The notes under the pieces were generated by a model. That model saw only the letters and a program-made list of their open reading frames with translations. It was not told the origin of the DNA and did not search any database. From positions 10,664,001-10,728,000 of the forward strand of contig JBHGNT010000020.1 in the NCBI GenBank assembly GCA_043228905.1: a stretch of 64,000 nucleotides of DNA, in the 5' to 3' direction. Positions 33,406-46,800 of this stretch are shown in pieces (position 1 is the first letter of the stretch; the number at the start of each line of letters is the position of its first letter). Made by a program: the position numbers and the translations under genes. This DNA comes from Azolla caroliniana (taxonomy: Eukaryota > Polypodiophyta).

Positions 33406-35345
33406 GACAAGGATCCATAACCCATTCATGATGAGGTCTGCAGCATACGTTTTGGGAGGAAGATGTAAACATTGATGAGTGTTTAAAGCTCATTTTACAC
33501 CTCCACCCAACTCTTTCTGTCATGCCTTGGACTGAACCTCTGTGGAATCGGAAACAGGGGATGATGAGCACACATGTACATTGTTGACCATGTTTAACCT
33601 GTAGAGAATTTACCTAACATAACCATGGTGTCTAGTGACTTACAGTGGCTCTCTACAGTGGGAATGTAATGTGTACAGCCTAATTAAAAGGCTGAGGATG
33701 ATACATGCAATACATTCAGAGAGTATACTTGAAGGTTGAATGACCATGTTTTAAACTCTTTCCATGAATTGAGTGTGTTTGGTATGTGTTGGATTCTCTG
33801 TAATACATCCATGGAATCCATTTTTGGCTTGTTTACAGTTCAGCTCATTTCATTTCAGCAATCTCGCGTACATGGTGGTCTCTCGGACATGTATAAAGGG
33901 GCATTGATCATGCATGGAAATTTGTTACTGAGTATTTATCCACTCCTGCACGTTGTCTAGGGATGGATGTAGAAGGATTGAGTAATCAGGACGAATCATG
34001 CTCTTGACAGAATCATCTACATAACCTTTTTTTTTAAATCTTAAATTAAGCTTCTCTTTATTAAATTTTTACAATACAGGTACATGTGAGTATTCATGTT
34101 GTATGTCAAAACCATGTAAATCAATGTTAGTGTTTTCTGAGGAAAGATTGTTGTCTTTTAAAATGGAATACATCATTTATTGCCTATTTTAAGAGATTCA
34201 ATTAAATCTATTTACAAAGCTAAGGTTCCGATCTCATTGCAACTGATATATTCCTATTGCAAATGACATGAGTGCATATTCAAAAAATTCTCCATTTCAA
34301 TAATAAAATTTTCAATCATAATTCATTGAGCCCTTCTAAATTACCCTAGTGAAAATGTCATTCATATATAACCAGACTGGTTACACTCAATCACATTAAT
34401 ATCTGTCAGTGACTGCTAATCACGGGCCTCTGGTGGTTGCGTAGTTCAAAGTTGTAATCATTGTGACATTTGCAATCGGTATACCATCCACTTGCCGGGG
34501 ATCAATGTGTACCACATTCTCAACATAGTGTATATAGTTTGTGTCTGGGTGGTTCTTGGTTGATGTGTTTAATTTTGTATTTCGTTTTTAGGGTTTTCAC
34601 ATTATCCAAATATGTGGTTTCAATACAGTTCAATCAAACTGCCAAATTTTGTATATATATATACATATATGCACACTTTGGGAGGAACATCCTCTTCAAT
34701 TAGATTTCTGTTGGCAAAATAAACACTTGAAACAATGATATGTCAGAAAACAGTGGCTATATTAGATTTTGCTAATAATGATGTTAACAAAATGTGTGGT
34801 TTCAACTTTCAATGAATCGAATCAATCTACCAAAATTCGTATGTATATCCAATATGGGAGGAACATCCTCTTCAATTAGACTTCTGTTTGCAAAATCTAT
34901 AATGTCAAAAACCACAGCCACTACTTTTGCGTATCTAACACAAATGTATGAGCATATAATCAAGGTACAGTATTTGATCTATCAACTTCAAGTCTTTGAA
35001 GACCATTGATCGAGCCATTGAGAGCTGCAAACGTGCAATGTATCATATTTACCAATTTCTCTTAAGGTCATGTCTAGGAACTTTGATTTGATATTGCTCA
35101 ATGCTAAATGATAAAATTGTTTCCCATGGTTGGTGCAAAGAAACTGCTTTACTGTACAAGAACCTCATATGTTTATCGAGCCCAAGAAGGTGATCAATGG
35201 ATTTAAGATTGAATATAGCATTATACAATAATGATGCTATAAAATTGAGATAACTTACTAATATGTATATATGTAAGTTGTTATCATTAACGTTTCCATG
35301 CGAAGAATGGAATTTAGCATTCAAAAGATATATACATAGTTCATA
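33406..35345 (+). repeat. Duplicated 3' flank (paralogue of 3651-5470)
   Basis: The non-coding flank also matches: the ATACATGCAATACATTCAGA region, the GGATGTAGAAGG block, the CTCATTGCAACTGATATA block and the GGGAGGAACATCCTCTTCAA block all occur in the same order as at 3900-5460. The copy carries one 204-bp unit where the other has two. It has its own duplication of about 180 bp (around 34610-34720 and 34795-34900). Confidence 0.8.
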
Positions 35346-35626
35346 TGAGATCAGAACCAGCTATTGCTGATGCTAGAAACAACTACCAACCTTCCAGCAC
35401 TATACCAATCAAAATATTGGAAACAGATTACCACCCTTTCATCTCCTCACCTGGCATTTGGGACCGTGATTGCACACACTGTCATCAAAACTAGACATTT
35501 CTGTAACCATCTGAAGTGAACTATGATACATACCATGTGATAAGATTATCAGAATCTTTCCTTCACAAAAATCAGTGTCAACATCATATTGTACATCATG
35601 TATATTTACAACCCCGAAAATGCGAG

Positions 35627-37650
35627 TCATTTTGGCGGAGGTGCCCCAATGATGATGACCATGTAAATAAACAGAGTGAAAATAACACCAAATCCAGCCA
35701 ATGTGAATCGAGAATCTGTCCAAAAATCAAGTGTAAATCGCTCAGTTCTCTTGAGAGGATCAATTTCTTTTGACGGGGGATAGTCATTGTTTCTCGGGCT
35801 CCGACTCACATATTGCTCAACATCAAACATAGAGAGAAAAGATTTCTTGTTCTTTCTTTGCTTGTAGCTTGACCAAGCCTTATCCCAATCAACATCCTTC
35901 TCCCCTGGAAACAAAAATAGTTAAAATTTTAAGGAACTTCTACAATGACAGAAAGAAGTATGAATATGAGCACAACATCAAATCCTCGAATAACAGCCAC
36001 ACATATGTACACTGCCTAATTAAATCGTCAATCCAAATAGGAAAGGTGTCAAGCACATTCAAAGGGATCACTAAGCCAAAAATGTGTATATAGTTGAGCA
36101 ACAAGAACTTTTGCATTCACATGTTTACATGCATGTAATTTAGAACAAAAATTCACAAGAAATATCAGGTTAAAATATGTGTATACAGTTTCGTAAGGAC
36201 TTAATGCATTCATGTGTTTGTATGTGCATTCAATATATACAAACAAAAAACTTCATAAGGAAGTTCATAGACATCATCAAACTAAAAGATAAATCTATAG
36301 AAAGTAAGAAGGAATTGATACATTCACAGGTTTATGTAAACAAAGGCAAATAAGACACTTCCACATTACTCCATATAGAAGTTCACAGGCATCATCAAAC
36401 CAAAATGTGTGTATATTTATTTATTTATTTATTTATAGAGGACATTATATGCAGTTCTTTTCTTTCTTTCTAGACCAGTATATAAACAGAAACACACACA
36501 TACACACCAACAATATGACGTGATGCACATGACAATTACGTGATCACCTTTGCATTCTTTGAAGGCCAACGTTCAAATAAACATTTGCACAAAGAATCAG
36601 GAAGACATAATCAGCATGATGTTCTTTTCTTACTTGAAGACCAATATTACATGCATAGAAACATATTTCTGTTTCAATCAATTTGCTTTCTTTGAAGTCC
36701 AAATAGACAGAAACGCGTAGGAATACAATCAGTAAGACATTATGTGCAGGCTTTTAAATTCTTTGAAGAAGCATGTACAACTGCAATCATGAAGACATGA
36801 TGCAAATTATTTTGCTTACTTTGTAGACCAAGATACAGACAGACCATATAAAATTTACAGTGAAGCTTTAGATTTCGTTAAAGTTCCAGAAACGAATCAT
36901 ATGTACACACAATCAAGAAGACACGATGCAAAGCTTTCTTTGAAAAGCAATATACCTACAGAAACAATCAAAGAAGACATGGCACAGAGACTTGTGCTTT
37001 CCTGGAAGATCAGAATCGTTACAGAAACACATACGCATGCATGAACAGCCAAGCCATTCGCTTTCTCTGAAGTCCAAGAAAGACACGGAACCAAACACAC
37101 ATCATCAAGCCTTTGCTTTGACTGAATTCCATGAAACCGAGAGTACCACGTTCACATACAATCGAGAGAAGACATATCGCAAAGGATTTGGCTTTCATCA
37201 TTAAAAACCAAGAAACATGCGAGATTGACAACAAGAAACAGCAAGAATCACATAAACATACAATCAAGACGACATGAAATGCATCAGCTCGATCTATTAA
37301 TATCCTATTAGTCCTTCGAAGATAAAGATACAGCGATAATCGAATAAAGATAAGAACAAGAATGAGTTGTCTGTCACCTCTACTTTCTTCAGGGGTGTCT
37401 TCCGAACCATTTCCATTTCCTTTGGAAGTAGCGAGAGGGCAGAATTTCTCTCTAAAACGCAGAGAATTACATCTGTTTATGCTGAAGGAAGGAACCTGCA
37501 AGAATCGAGGTTGGAGATGGACATGGACCTTGAAAAGAATGGATCGATCGAAATCTCTCAAAATGAAGTGGGGGAGGGGGTGGGGGAGGAGGATCGTTTT
37601 ACCTGAGAGGAAGCAAAGAAGGAGATGGAGAGATCTGCGATGGCGAGCAT
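35627..37650 (-). CDS. Small plastid-type single-pass membrane protein, function unknown
   Basis: Three exons on the minus strand: 37650-37603 (16 codons), 37495-37378 and 35904-35627, all GT-AG with matching phases, giving 147 aa. The N-terminus (MLAIADLSISFFASSQ, then Ser/Arg/Asn-rich sequence) looks like a chloroplast transit peptide. The mature part has DVDWDKAWSSYKQRKNKK, a VEQYVSRSPR segment, then DPLKRTERFTLDFWT. One hydrophobic segment (TLAGFGVIFTLFIYMVIIIG) ends the protein just before GAPPPK. I recall plant-wide proteins of this shape but cannot give a function or name. The ATG at 37650 opens exon 1. The 3' flank 35346-35626 holds nothing else I can see. Confidence 0.8.
36240..37200 (-). 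repeat. Degenerate tandem array in intron 2 of the small membrane-protein gene
   Basis: Roughly ten units of 60-75 bp of the pattern GCTTTCTTTGAAGACCAA, ACAGAAACA, then ACAATCA-GAAGACATGATGCA, clearest between 36440 and 37200. A second, looser unit (AAGTTCATAGGCATCATCAAAC) occurs at about 36250-36420. The array makes up much of the 1473-bp intron (35905-37377). Confidence 0.6.
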
Positions 37651-38780
37651 GGCAAGAGGGTTGGCTCTCTCTTCACTACTGAATCAGAAGAAGATGATGG
37701 TGATGATGGTGATGACCATATATGTACATATGTGGTGTTTTTCCGGGGAATCTTGAGGTGCCCAAGATTCTGTGAGCATCTCCACGGGGGGTCCGGGTCC
37801 GGGACGACTCGTCGAGATTCTCCGAGAATCTTCACAGAATATGAATGGTGTCTTCACGGGTGTCGACACGAAGATCCATCAGGACTTACAAGAGCCATGC
37901 CCCATCGTGCCCCGTGGTCCCATGATGCTAGAGATTCTCTAAGGATATTCACGGGAGTCTCAAAGATCCATCACGACAGACGACATATGAGAGCCCATGT
38001 CCTAACGTGTGTCCCCCCTGAGTGGTCTCAAGATATAAGCGCCTCCTCAGTTCTCCTCTCCTCTCCTCGTGTGTCCATCGGGAATACCTGATGGGATTCT
38101 CTAGAAGATCCATCGAGATTCTCCTAGAATCTTCATTGGTGTCTTGAAGATCCATCAGAACTTGCGAAAGAGCCATGTCCTGGCGCGTCCCGTGAGTGAT
38201 CTCAAGATATAAGCGCATCAGCTCTCGTCTCCTCTTCTTGCGTGTCTCGGGTAAAGATTGACGGGAGGACAACACATAACAGATACGCAGACAAAAGATG
38301 GGTCCTCCCGGGATTTGCTACCAAAACGAGCGCCACTGAACAAATCTTGCTTTTGCTTATGGTCTTGAGAATTCCTTGACCTATCGTCGTTCTTGAGGGA
38401 CCTCGTTTTGATTGTACGTCTTGCACATTTGTGTATCCCGCAAGGATGCTATCCCTTGTGGATGAAGGGTGTGATTCATTTGAAGGTCTCCTAGTGAGGT
38501 AGTTGGGATATTTTAGTTCTAGATTTTCTTCTTGTCATCAAATATTATATACAAGAGTTAGATGTTCTTCATCCAAGCTTGATTGATTTTGTGTGTGACC
38601 AACCCCACAAAGAGATCGTATGGATGAGTGAAAGACACCAATTGAACAAAGACAGTCTAGTGTATGAGAGATTGGGGTTGGTAGTACAATCCATGTAGTT
38701 TGGCCAATAGATCCTAGTTCAATAAAACTCAACATATTCTTTCTCTAGACTAGACAATCCACTTTGCCATGGTTACAACT
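37651..38780. other. Upstream region with imperfect direct repeats
   Basis: 5' side of the minus-strand membrane-protein gene. Three diverged blocks lie between 37740 and 38275. Each contains TCTTCACGGGTGTC- or GAAGATCCATCA-like motifs, AGAGCCATGTCC, and (twice) TCTCAAGATATAAGCGC. From 38290 to 38780 I see no supported feature. Confidence 0.5.
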
Positions 38781-39353
38781 ACATTCGCTGATGTTTATAT
38801 CGATATGTGGACCTTGGAGATACAACATACAAGAGAAATAACGAGAGGAAATAACGAATAAATAAGGTTATCAAAAGGGAAATAACGAGAGGGATGGACG
38901 CAATAACTTAAAAATGAAAACTCTTATCCAAGTACCTCACGAGGTCCAATTTGGATTGGATGTAGGTAGATAGTGCATCATGTTTATGAAAGTTAGAAAT
39001 CTCGGATGAAGAACACTCAAAAGATAGACAACCAACATTTTGCTTTAGCCACAACTCCCATGTGTCACCGTAAGTTCACTATGTGATCACCGTATGCCAC
39101 CTTTAAGGTCATCATGGACATTGATTTTGGAACCCAAACAACACGATGTGATATATGGAAGCTTAGGAAATAGGCTTGGTGACAAGAATTGACATATTGT
39201 GATATACACAAGAAGCAAAAATGAAGGGGAACCTCTTTTGCCTTTTGTGGTGAGCGAACACTCCATTTATATAGAGGCCCATATGGGCTATTAACTGTTA
39301 CACATGGCGTTTTCAGGGGCCATGTGCATGGCGCCTCGCATGGGCACTCCACA
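38781..39353 (-). repeat. Probable 3' LTR of the Ty3/Gypsy relic (inner border only)
   Basis: On the minus strand, a polypurine tract (GAAGGGGGAGG, about 39354-39364) is followed by TGTGGAGTGCCC. Further in there is a TATA box (CTATATAAATGGAG, near 39268). This order fits the start of a 3' LTR. I found no partner LTR, so the far end near 38781 is a guess. Confidence 0.5.
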
Positions 39354-40445
39354 CCTCCCCCTTCTAGACCAAACCCAAGCTGATCTTGGATCATGCTAGG
39401 ATTTGGTTTGGATTAGTGTTGTGGCGAGTGCAAAGTTACTTGGGGACGTTAGGGAGGGAACGTGGTTCATGCACGATATGCGAGTTGTAGTGAGTGTGCC
39501 ACCCTCCAACTGAATGAGCGTATGAGTGTTTGGGTCAATCCGCTCAATGACGATGTAAGGACCGACCCAACGGTGGATGAGGGACTCAGAGAGCCTATGA
39601 CAATGTCGAGGGAAATATAGTCGGGTTGTGCCTGTTAGATGAAAAGTGAGTTAGACGGGGTGGTCCCTCGTATTCTTGCTTTTGCCTTTGTTGTGTGACC
39701 ACCAATTTGTATTGCATGGCCCGTCATAGTAGTGGTTGGTGGTGTTGCAAGTAACGACACCATTTATGGCATTCACGTGGCGGGGATTCACCTGGGTTGA
39801 TCGAGGGTTTTGAGGAAATCAAGGATCTTGACCATATAGTGTGCGGAAAGGGTTGATTTGGGTCGATGCTTGCACGGATGTGTTGTATCTGTGGATTGCA
39901 AAAGGTAGGTTCTTGTCCCAATCATGGTGTATATGATCCACATAGGTGGTGATGATTTGCTTGATCGTCTTCTTCATCCTCTCAATTAGGCCATTTGTTT
40001 CGTGGGTGACAAGGGGATGTGAATAATTGGTTGATCCCTAGGGTAAATAGGGTCTAGGCAAGCACAAACATGACTTTGCCCTAGAACTAAGAACCTTGGT
40101 AAGATAGAAGTTGTAGTGGGCATCTACGGGGGAAGATTAATTTGTACAAGAGATCTTGGGCCAATGTATCGGTTGTGATGTGAAGGAGAGGAATAGCTTT
40201 GCACCATCGATTGAGGTATTCCTTTATATTAAGATGTACTTATTACCTCGTGCCGATGTAGGAAAATGACCAACGATGTCCTAATGGACCAACTCGAAGG
40301 GCTCCTTGATTGTGAAGGAGGATAAGGTGCCTTTCAGAGTCGAATGCGACTTCGTGGCCTAGCATATCGGACATTCCTCGAGAAATCGAGATAGATCTTG
40401 CTATAATCGGGGCCAATAAAAGTGAGCTCACATATTTTAGAGTAC
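39354..40445 (-). pseudogene. Ty3/Gypsy integrase relic
   Basis: Minus-strand integrase with many stops and shifts. Order: HFYWPRL with the zinc-binding CPIC, then a decayed core with DIVGHFP and NRWCKAIPL. Then ETNGLIERMKKTIKQII (around the catalytic Glu), the NTSVQASTQINPF segment and a GPY-like C-terminal motif (WVGPYIVIERIDPNT). Reverse transcriptase and RNase H are not present upstream, so the copy is truncated at about 40445. Confidence 0.75.
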
Positions 40446-40577
40446 CCTATGGAAACCAAGGTGGTTGGCAAGTGGTTCTTTGGTTCAAATTCGGGGCGAG
40501 GGTATTTTAGGAATTCTGAAATATATGGGAAAGGGTATATATTCGAATTTCAATTAATTCGAGGAGATATATTTCGG

Positions 40578-40579
<2 letters not shown>

Positions 40580-40640
<61 letters not shown>
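40580..40640. repeat. (TA)n microsatellite upstream of VPS33
   Basis: About 30 TA units ending 230 bp before the VPS33 start codon. The 40650-40870 leader is purine-rich (GAAAG/GAAG). The tract may lie in the promoter, but I cannot tell a TATA box from the repeat. Confidence 0.9.
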
Positions 40641-40642
<2 letters not shown>

Positions 40643-40870
40643 AAATTCACACGTTGGAATGTCAGGGCAGAGCAGAGAGTCATTCCAGAAACAGAGCATA
40701 GCAGCCGAGGAAGGGAAGAAGATCAGAAAGGAAAGCAGAGAGAAGAAGATCAGAAAGAAAGAAGAAGAAAAAGATGGAAAGGAACAAGGGAACAATGGCA
40801 TAGAAGCATTTAGAAGAAACAGAAAGAAGAAAAGGGAAAAAGAAAACATATCTGGAGCTCATATTGCACC

Positions 40871-43800
40871 ATGGCTCAATTGCCAAATCTAGACAATGCT
40901 CCCATCAATCTGAATGCATTAAGGTTTTTTTTTTTTTTTTTGTTTTTTTTTGTCTTCCTAATTCATCAGATTCTCATTTTTCATTTTTTTTTTACAACAT
41001 AGTTGTGAAAAACACTGGAACAAACCCTGAGTTGATTTTTGTCCAAAATTCTCCCTAGGATCCTTATTTCGCCAAATTCCCTTGTTCAACCTCCCAAAGA
41101 AGCAATTAGATGGGCTCTGTTAGAGAAATTCGATGGGTCAAACCATTTCCCTTTTTCTTCACAAGTATATGTGCTATTTGAGCAATTATGTGCTCCACTC
41201 ATCTCCTTCTTTTCTCTCTCTTTCTGGCTTGAGCATAAGAAAACTACAGAAAAAAACTTAAGGGTACTCCAAGGTCTTTCTCTTAATCTCCGCGATACGT
41301 TTTATGTATTTTTTTCAACATACTTTTATGTTTCTTGTTTATCTTGTCTTAGTGAATGCAAAACTTACATTGCATTAAAATTTTATTTATTCTTCCTTGG
41401 TTTTGATGGAAATATGAAGGGAGAAGGCACAGAAGGAGCTTGTTCGAGCCTTAGATTCTGTAATTCTTTTCCATTCTCTCTCTACATATAAATCTCCTTT
41501 ATATATTAATAAAAACATATTATTTTTCTTCTTTTGTTGTTATTGTGAGCTTTGAGTTCTTATTTTTTTTTACTAATAGTGAGCATTTGCTGGGTTGTTT
41601 TTTATAGATGTATGGAAAGAAAGTTCTTTACCTCGATCCAAAACTCAGTGGTCCGCTTGCATTAATTGCACAAACATCCCTGCTTAAGGTGCATTTCATT
41701 ACTTCCTTTCTCGTCTTTATTTTCCATGTTTCCACAAAGGAAAAGAAGAAAGAAAGAAACATCAGAAAGAATAAAAGATTGCCCCTTTCGTGGTGATACA
41801 AAGTGCAAAATAGATTGTTGAAAGGATGCAGCATGAATATGGAGGCTTCAGAGAAAAAGAAAAAAAATTCCAAAAAATAAAAGAAGTTTTGTAATAAAAA
41901 AGATGTCGGCAACTTTTCATTCACCAGTTTTCCCTAGTGAAGCTCTTCCCTAAGCCAGTAAACTGTTAAGGATGAGTGGTCTGGGAGAGATGGAAGGTTG
42001 AAGAATCACAATTAGAATGATGGACTGGAAAATTCAAAGGACAGATGAGAGATGCACAGTGGAGAGACATGAGGACTGCCAGATCATGCTGAAAATGAAG
42101 TATCAGTGTACCAGAAACTTTGTAGCTGTAGAAACATCACTGTCATCATAATTACTAACTATTATATGAATTGTGGATTGATATCCTGTCTATTTTGGTT
42201 TTTGGTTGTAGAGATATTAGTTTCTGTTGGTAATCAAGTTGTATGTGGGGTATGCTTGGCCATTTCTGAGCATAGATGGTCTTCATAATCATGATTATTA
42301 GAATACATCAAACCATATCTCACCAATTTAATACTGTGTTTGGTCAGGATCATGGTGTGGAAAACCTTTTTCATCTTGCAGCAGATCCACTGCAGTCTGA
42401 ATGTGCTAATGTCTTGTATATAGTCCGGCCTCGCATCAGCTTGATGAAGCTCATAGCAGAACAAATTCGGCATGATAAAGAAAAGAAAGTGCAAAAGCAA
42501 TATTCAGTGTATTTCTTGCCTCGACGCACTGTTGTCTGTGAGAAGGTTTTGGTTTTAAGTTAGCTTTTTGCAAATTTGAACTTGAAGTTATTTTTATTTG
42601 TGACTTTAACAAACTATTCATAGGTGTATTATTAACTAATAATTAAAAGTATAATCAAAATATAATTCATCAAATTGTTCCAAGCTGATTGGTGGAATCT
42701 TTCTCTTAGACACTCTCATTTGAAAATTTGGGGAATAATTCTTGACGATAAAATTCTATTAATGCTTCAGGTCCTTGAGGAAAAAGGTGTCTTAAACCTT
42801 ACAACTATTGGTGAATTTCCATTGCATTTTATTCCTTTTGATGAAGATGTACTTTCTTTGGAACTTGATACAGCCTATAAGGTAAGTTCCATTTGTTCAA
42901 ATAGACCACAATATTTATCCTGATTATTCAAACAGTTCATCACTTTCCATATTAGGAGTGTCAAGTGGAGGGAGACTCAAGTTCACTTTGGTATGTTGCT
43001 CGAGCTATATCCAACTTACAGGTAGGTAGTTGTCCTTGCTAGTGTTTTGAGGTCCTTCTCATTCTGTTTAATAGATGTAGCAAAGAGTATTCTTGATCGA
43101 ATGGGTATCCTTGGAACTGAATTGAATTAACATAAAATATTAAGGTTGGTGTTTGACAAGAAGGATGAAAATAGGCAATTAAGACAGTTTGCAATCAAAC
43201 ACTTGTTAAATGAGTTGATGTTGATTTTAATTGCAGCTCTCTTTTGGAGTTATTCCTAATGTGAAAGCCAAGGGTAAAGCAGCTACACAGGTTGCTGAAA
43301 TATTGAATCGTATGCAGCTGGAGCATCCAAGCACAACTTATGGGGTGATGATGCTTGACTAGAAATTGATAACAGGAATGTTGTTAGATCATTTTTAAAT
43401 GTTTTTTTGTTTCTTTTATTCAGACGGGGATTCCAGAGATTGATACTCTGATTCTTTTGGATCGGCAGGTAATAATGTGTTCCATGAACGTGCTTCAGGA
43501 ATGCTAATGTGATTTTAGAAGAGGGATAAATAACAGAATAATTCATCACATATTGTTTAGCTTCACACTGTTGTATGTTTGGTTTTGATTATGTGTGTCT
43601 TTGACGATGGCAAATATGGCCTTGCAGTGATATTCATGACATTATTCACTCAGAATTCTAATTGATTTCGCTGGTAGAATATCAGAGACACTGACTATCT
43701 ACAATGAATTGTATTTGCATTATGATGCAATAAAAAAATTCATAACAACAAACACAACGATCACTGCTCCATATAATGAGGAAAGGATTTAGACATGTTG

Positions 43801-46800
43801 CACATGTCAAATATTATACAAGATGTACATACAAATGTGCAATCCAAATCGAGTCCATTACAAGAAAATCATGAAATATCCAATGCTGTATTTTACTAGT
43901 TGTATGTGTGGAATATCATATATTTGCAAATGCTGAAAACTGTGTGCGTGTTATTCCATGGTGTATGTGCCTATACTTAACATTCGAATTTGAAAAATAC
44001 CCATGCTATTCTTTTCATTGGCAGGTTGATATGGTTACACCGATGTGCTCTCAATTGACTTATGAAGGACTTCTTGATGAGGTGGACTGTAAACTTCAAG
44101 CATGCCTAAAAAACATACTGATTTGAGAACTTGGTTTCCTTAACTTTTAAATTTATGTTCCTTCATCTTCAGTTTTTGCATATAAATAACGGAGCAGCAG
44201 AAGTAGATGCTTCCATTACAGGTGCAACACAGAGCAACAAGAAGATGAAAATACCACTTAATTCAAGGTAAGTTTTGCTCCATTTGCATTCAATCAAATG
44301 TGAATTATGGTTCATGTACATATCAGTTGCCTCGATACTACTTGGTAGAATACCAGTTTGTTGGGATGCTCTAGACGTCTACAAATGCATGGTTCAGGAC
44401 ACATTCCACTTTGGACAATACAGGGTTCAACTGTGCACAAGATCCTTGCAAGCTTACCTTAATGCATGCAGATGCTATTGGATAGGCACCTATGAGAGAG
44501 TTCATGGCATGATGCATACACCACTCATTGTATTTGGGAGCTTCCTAATCAATAATACACAATCCTGGCACTTGTGTTGTTGAAAAATTTGGCTGAAAAG
44601 GGGAAGATTGGGTGCTGGTATGCTCACATTAAACATTGGTTTTAGTCGCATGGTTTGAGCACCTCTTTCCATTGTAGCCTCAACTCCCACATCTCAAACA
44701 CATATCATCAAAGTGAGCATGGGTCAGACTTATGTACCACTTTCTAGAAAGAATGCTCACTCTAAGGCTTTGTTTTTACACTTGTCACCTGATGGATTTC
44801 TTACCAAGCCCTCTTATATGGATACAACCCTCATGTGGTTCATGTGGGATAGGGCAGCATAGAACCTCTTCATATTAATTGCAGATTGAGACAAGCAGAT
44901 ACCGGCATCTTTGTGGAAAAACTGATCTCTCCAGTCGTAGGGTCTGGCCCAATCTGCAATAAAAAAGAATTTAAAGACCAATGGTTCTTGGGAATGTTCT
45001 TTTTGTAAATCAAGAGACATAGAGACAGACGGTGTTGAAACACACTGGTAATATGTTTTTCAAAGCCTGCATCAATCTATTATAACGGATTACAAGAGAT
45101 CCAGTTACAAAAATCTTTTGTTCACATAGTCACATCTACACCACAGCCTGTTCACCCTTGTTAACACTTGACTCTGAAGGTGCTTTCCTCACTTCAAGGA
45201 CCTCTCTATTTTGAGTGGCCCATGTTGGATATATTTGAAAGGAGAAGTTTTTACCTATTTTGCTTACGATGCTATAGGTAATGGACATCTACATTTTCTC
45301 AAGAGTATGGAATATCTATATGTGTATGTTTAGCCAAATTCTTGAAGTATAACTGGGGTATTGGAGGAAGTTTTATTATTTATTTATATCTGGTTTGGTT
45401 TTTTGCTCATCAACATGATAATGCATTTTCAGATGTAACCCCATGTTCAATCTCATAGGTTATTTTGGCCTCTTACAAGACATTAACCATCTTTCTCTCT
45501 CTACCATTCTTATCTAACATTCATATCATACATCAAATGATGGTCGCAACTTTGGACTGATAGATCATTTGGGACTTCTGTGGTTTGTCTTGGCTTCTTC
45601 CATTAACCTTCCAAGCTGATGTTTAAGTGAAACAGCTCGTTGAAAAGGTTCCTTTCTTTCTCTCTCTCCCTTTCTCCCTTTGGTTATGAGATAGACCAAG
45701 GGAAGAGTGAATTCTCATATACTGGGGTGCTTTTAGATTTCTTTATTATCTATTCATTCTCGAAGTGTCAAACTATGTTACCTTTTCTTTCATGACAGTG
45801 TACATGAAGTTTTATAAGATTTACAATGATCATATCACTGACAAGTATATTCATCCATTTCAATCTTTATCACATCCTAACCACAAAGTTGCTCATGGAG
45901 GATTCACATATCAACATGTTACATGCTAACGTGGGAGGAATCGAAAGGGCATATTGCCTGTCTTGAAAAAATAATAAGTTCTGTAATGCTCTGCCTATCA
46001 CAAACAAACTCCAAAGTAATCGGTGAGCTTTTGAATGCTCTTTATATGTAAAATCTCCCAAATTCTTTTAACTGTGGGTTGGGGACATATAACTTAGAAC
46101 ATTGGAATGTGTACGATGCATTAGACGTGAATTTAGATTATTGGAATGTGTACCTTGAATTTAGAGTTCTCATTTCCCCAATTCCCTTTCCTTTGTTAAA
46201 GTGACTGAGAGTGTGTTGGCTGGTATGTACATGCAAGTGCTGATGGTAGCTTTGCCTTGTCTTTGCCAGTGACAAACTCTATCGAGAACTTAGAGATCTC
46301 AATTTTGGCATTGTTGGCCAGGTATGGATCATGCTTCATGTGTGTAAAAGAGATCTATCTCTTGTCATGAGAGTAATGCAGCAAATTGTCTATTTCGGCA
46401 CTAGGTGCTTCAACAAAAGGCAACCAGCATGAAGAATGATTATGCAGAAGTGACAACCATGGTAGGTGTAAGACCATGTCAATCATAAATAGCATTCTTT
46501 GGTCTTTTGTTATAGTTGTTCATATACTCGCCAAACTCCTTACAACTGCAGAACCAAAGTGTCTCTGACTTGAAGGATTTTGTGAAGAAGCTCAATGTAC
46601 TACCTGAAATGACGGTATGCTTGTGTCCAACTTGCTAATTGCACTTTTGCACTACTGTTCCAATATTCATTGCAGAACTGCATAATCGATGTATAAAACA
46701 ATTTACTCTTAAGGACAAAAGGGGAACTCAGACTGCTTAAATATTCTTCTATTAAAATTTAAATAACAATTACTTCCTAGTGTAGGGGTCTGAGTTCCTG

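Noticed and set aside
44268-46269. Gene within the 2-kb VPS33 intron
   Set aside because: Short frames only, without motifs; the flanking exons splice in phase across it.
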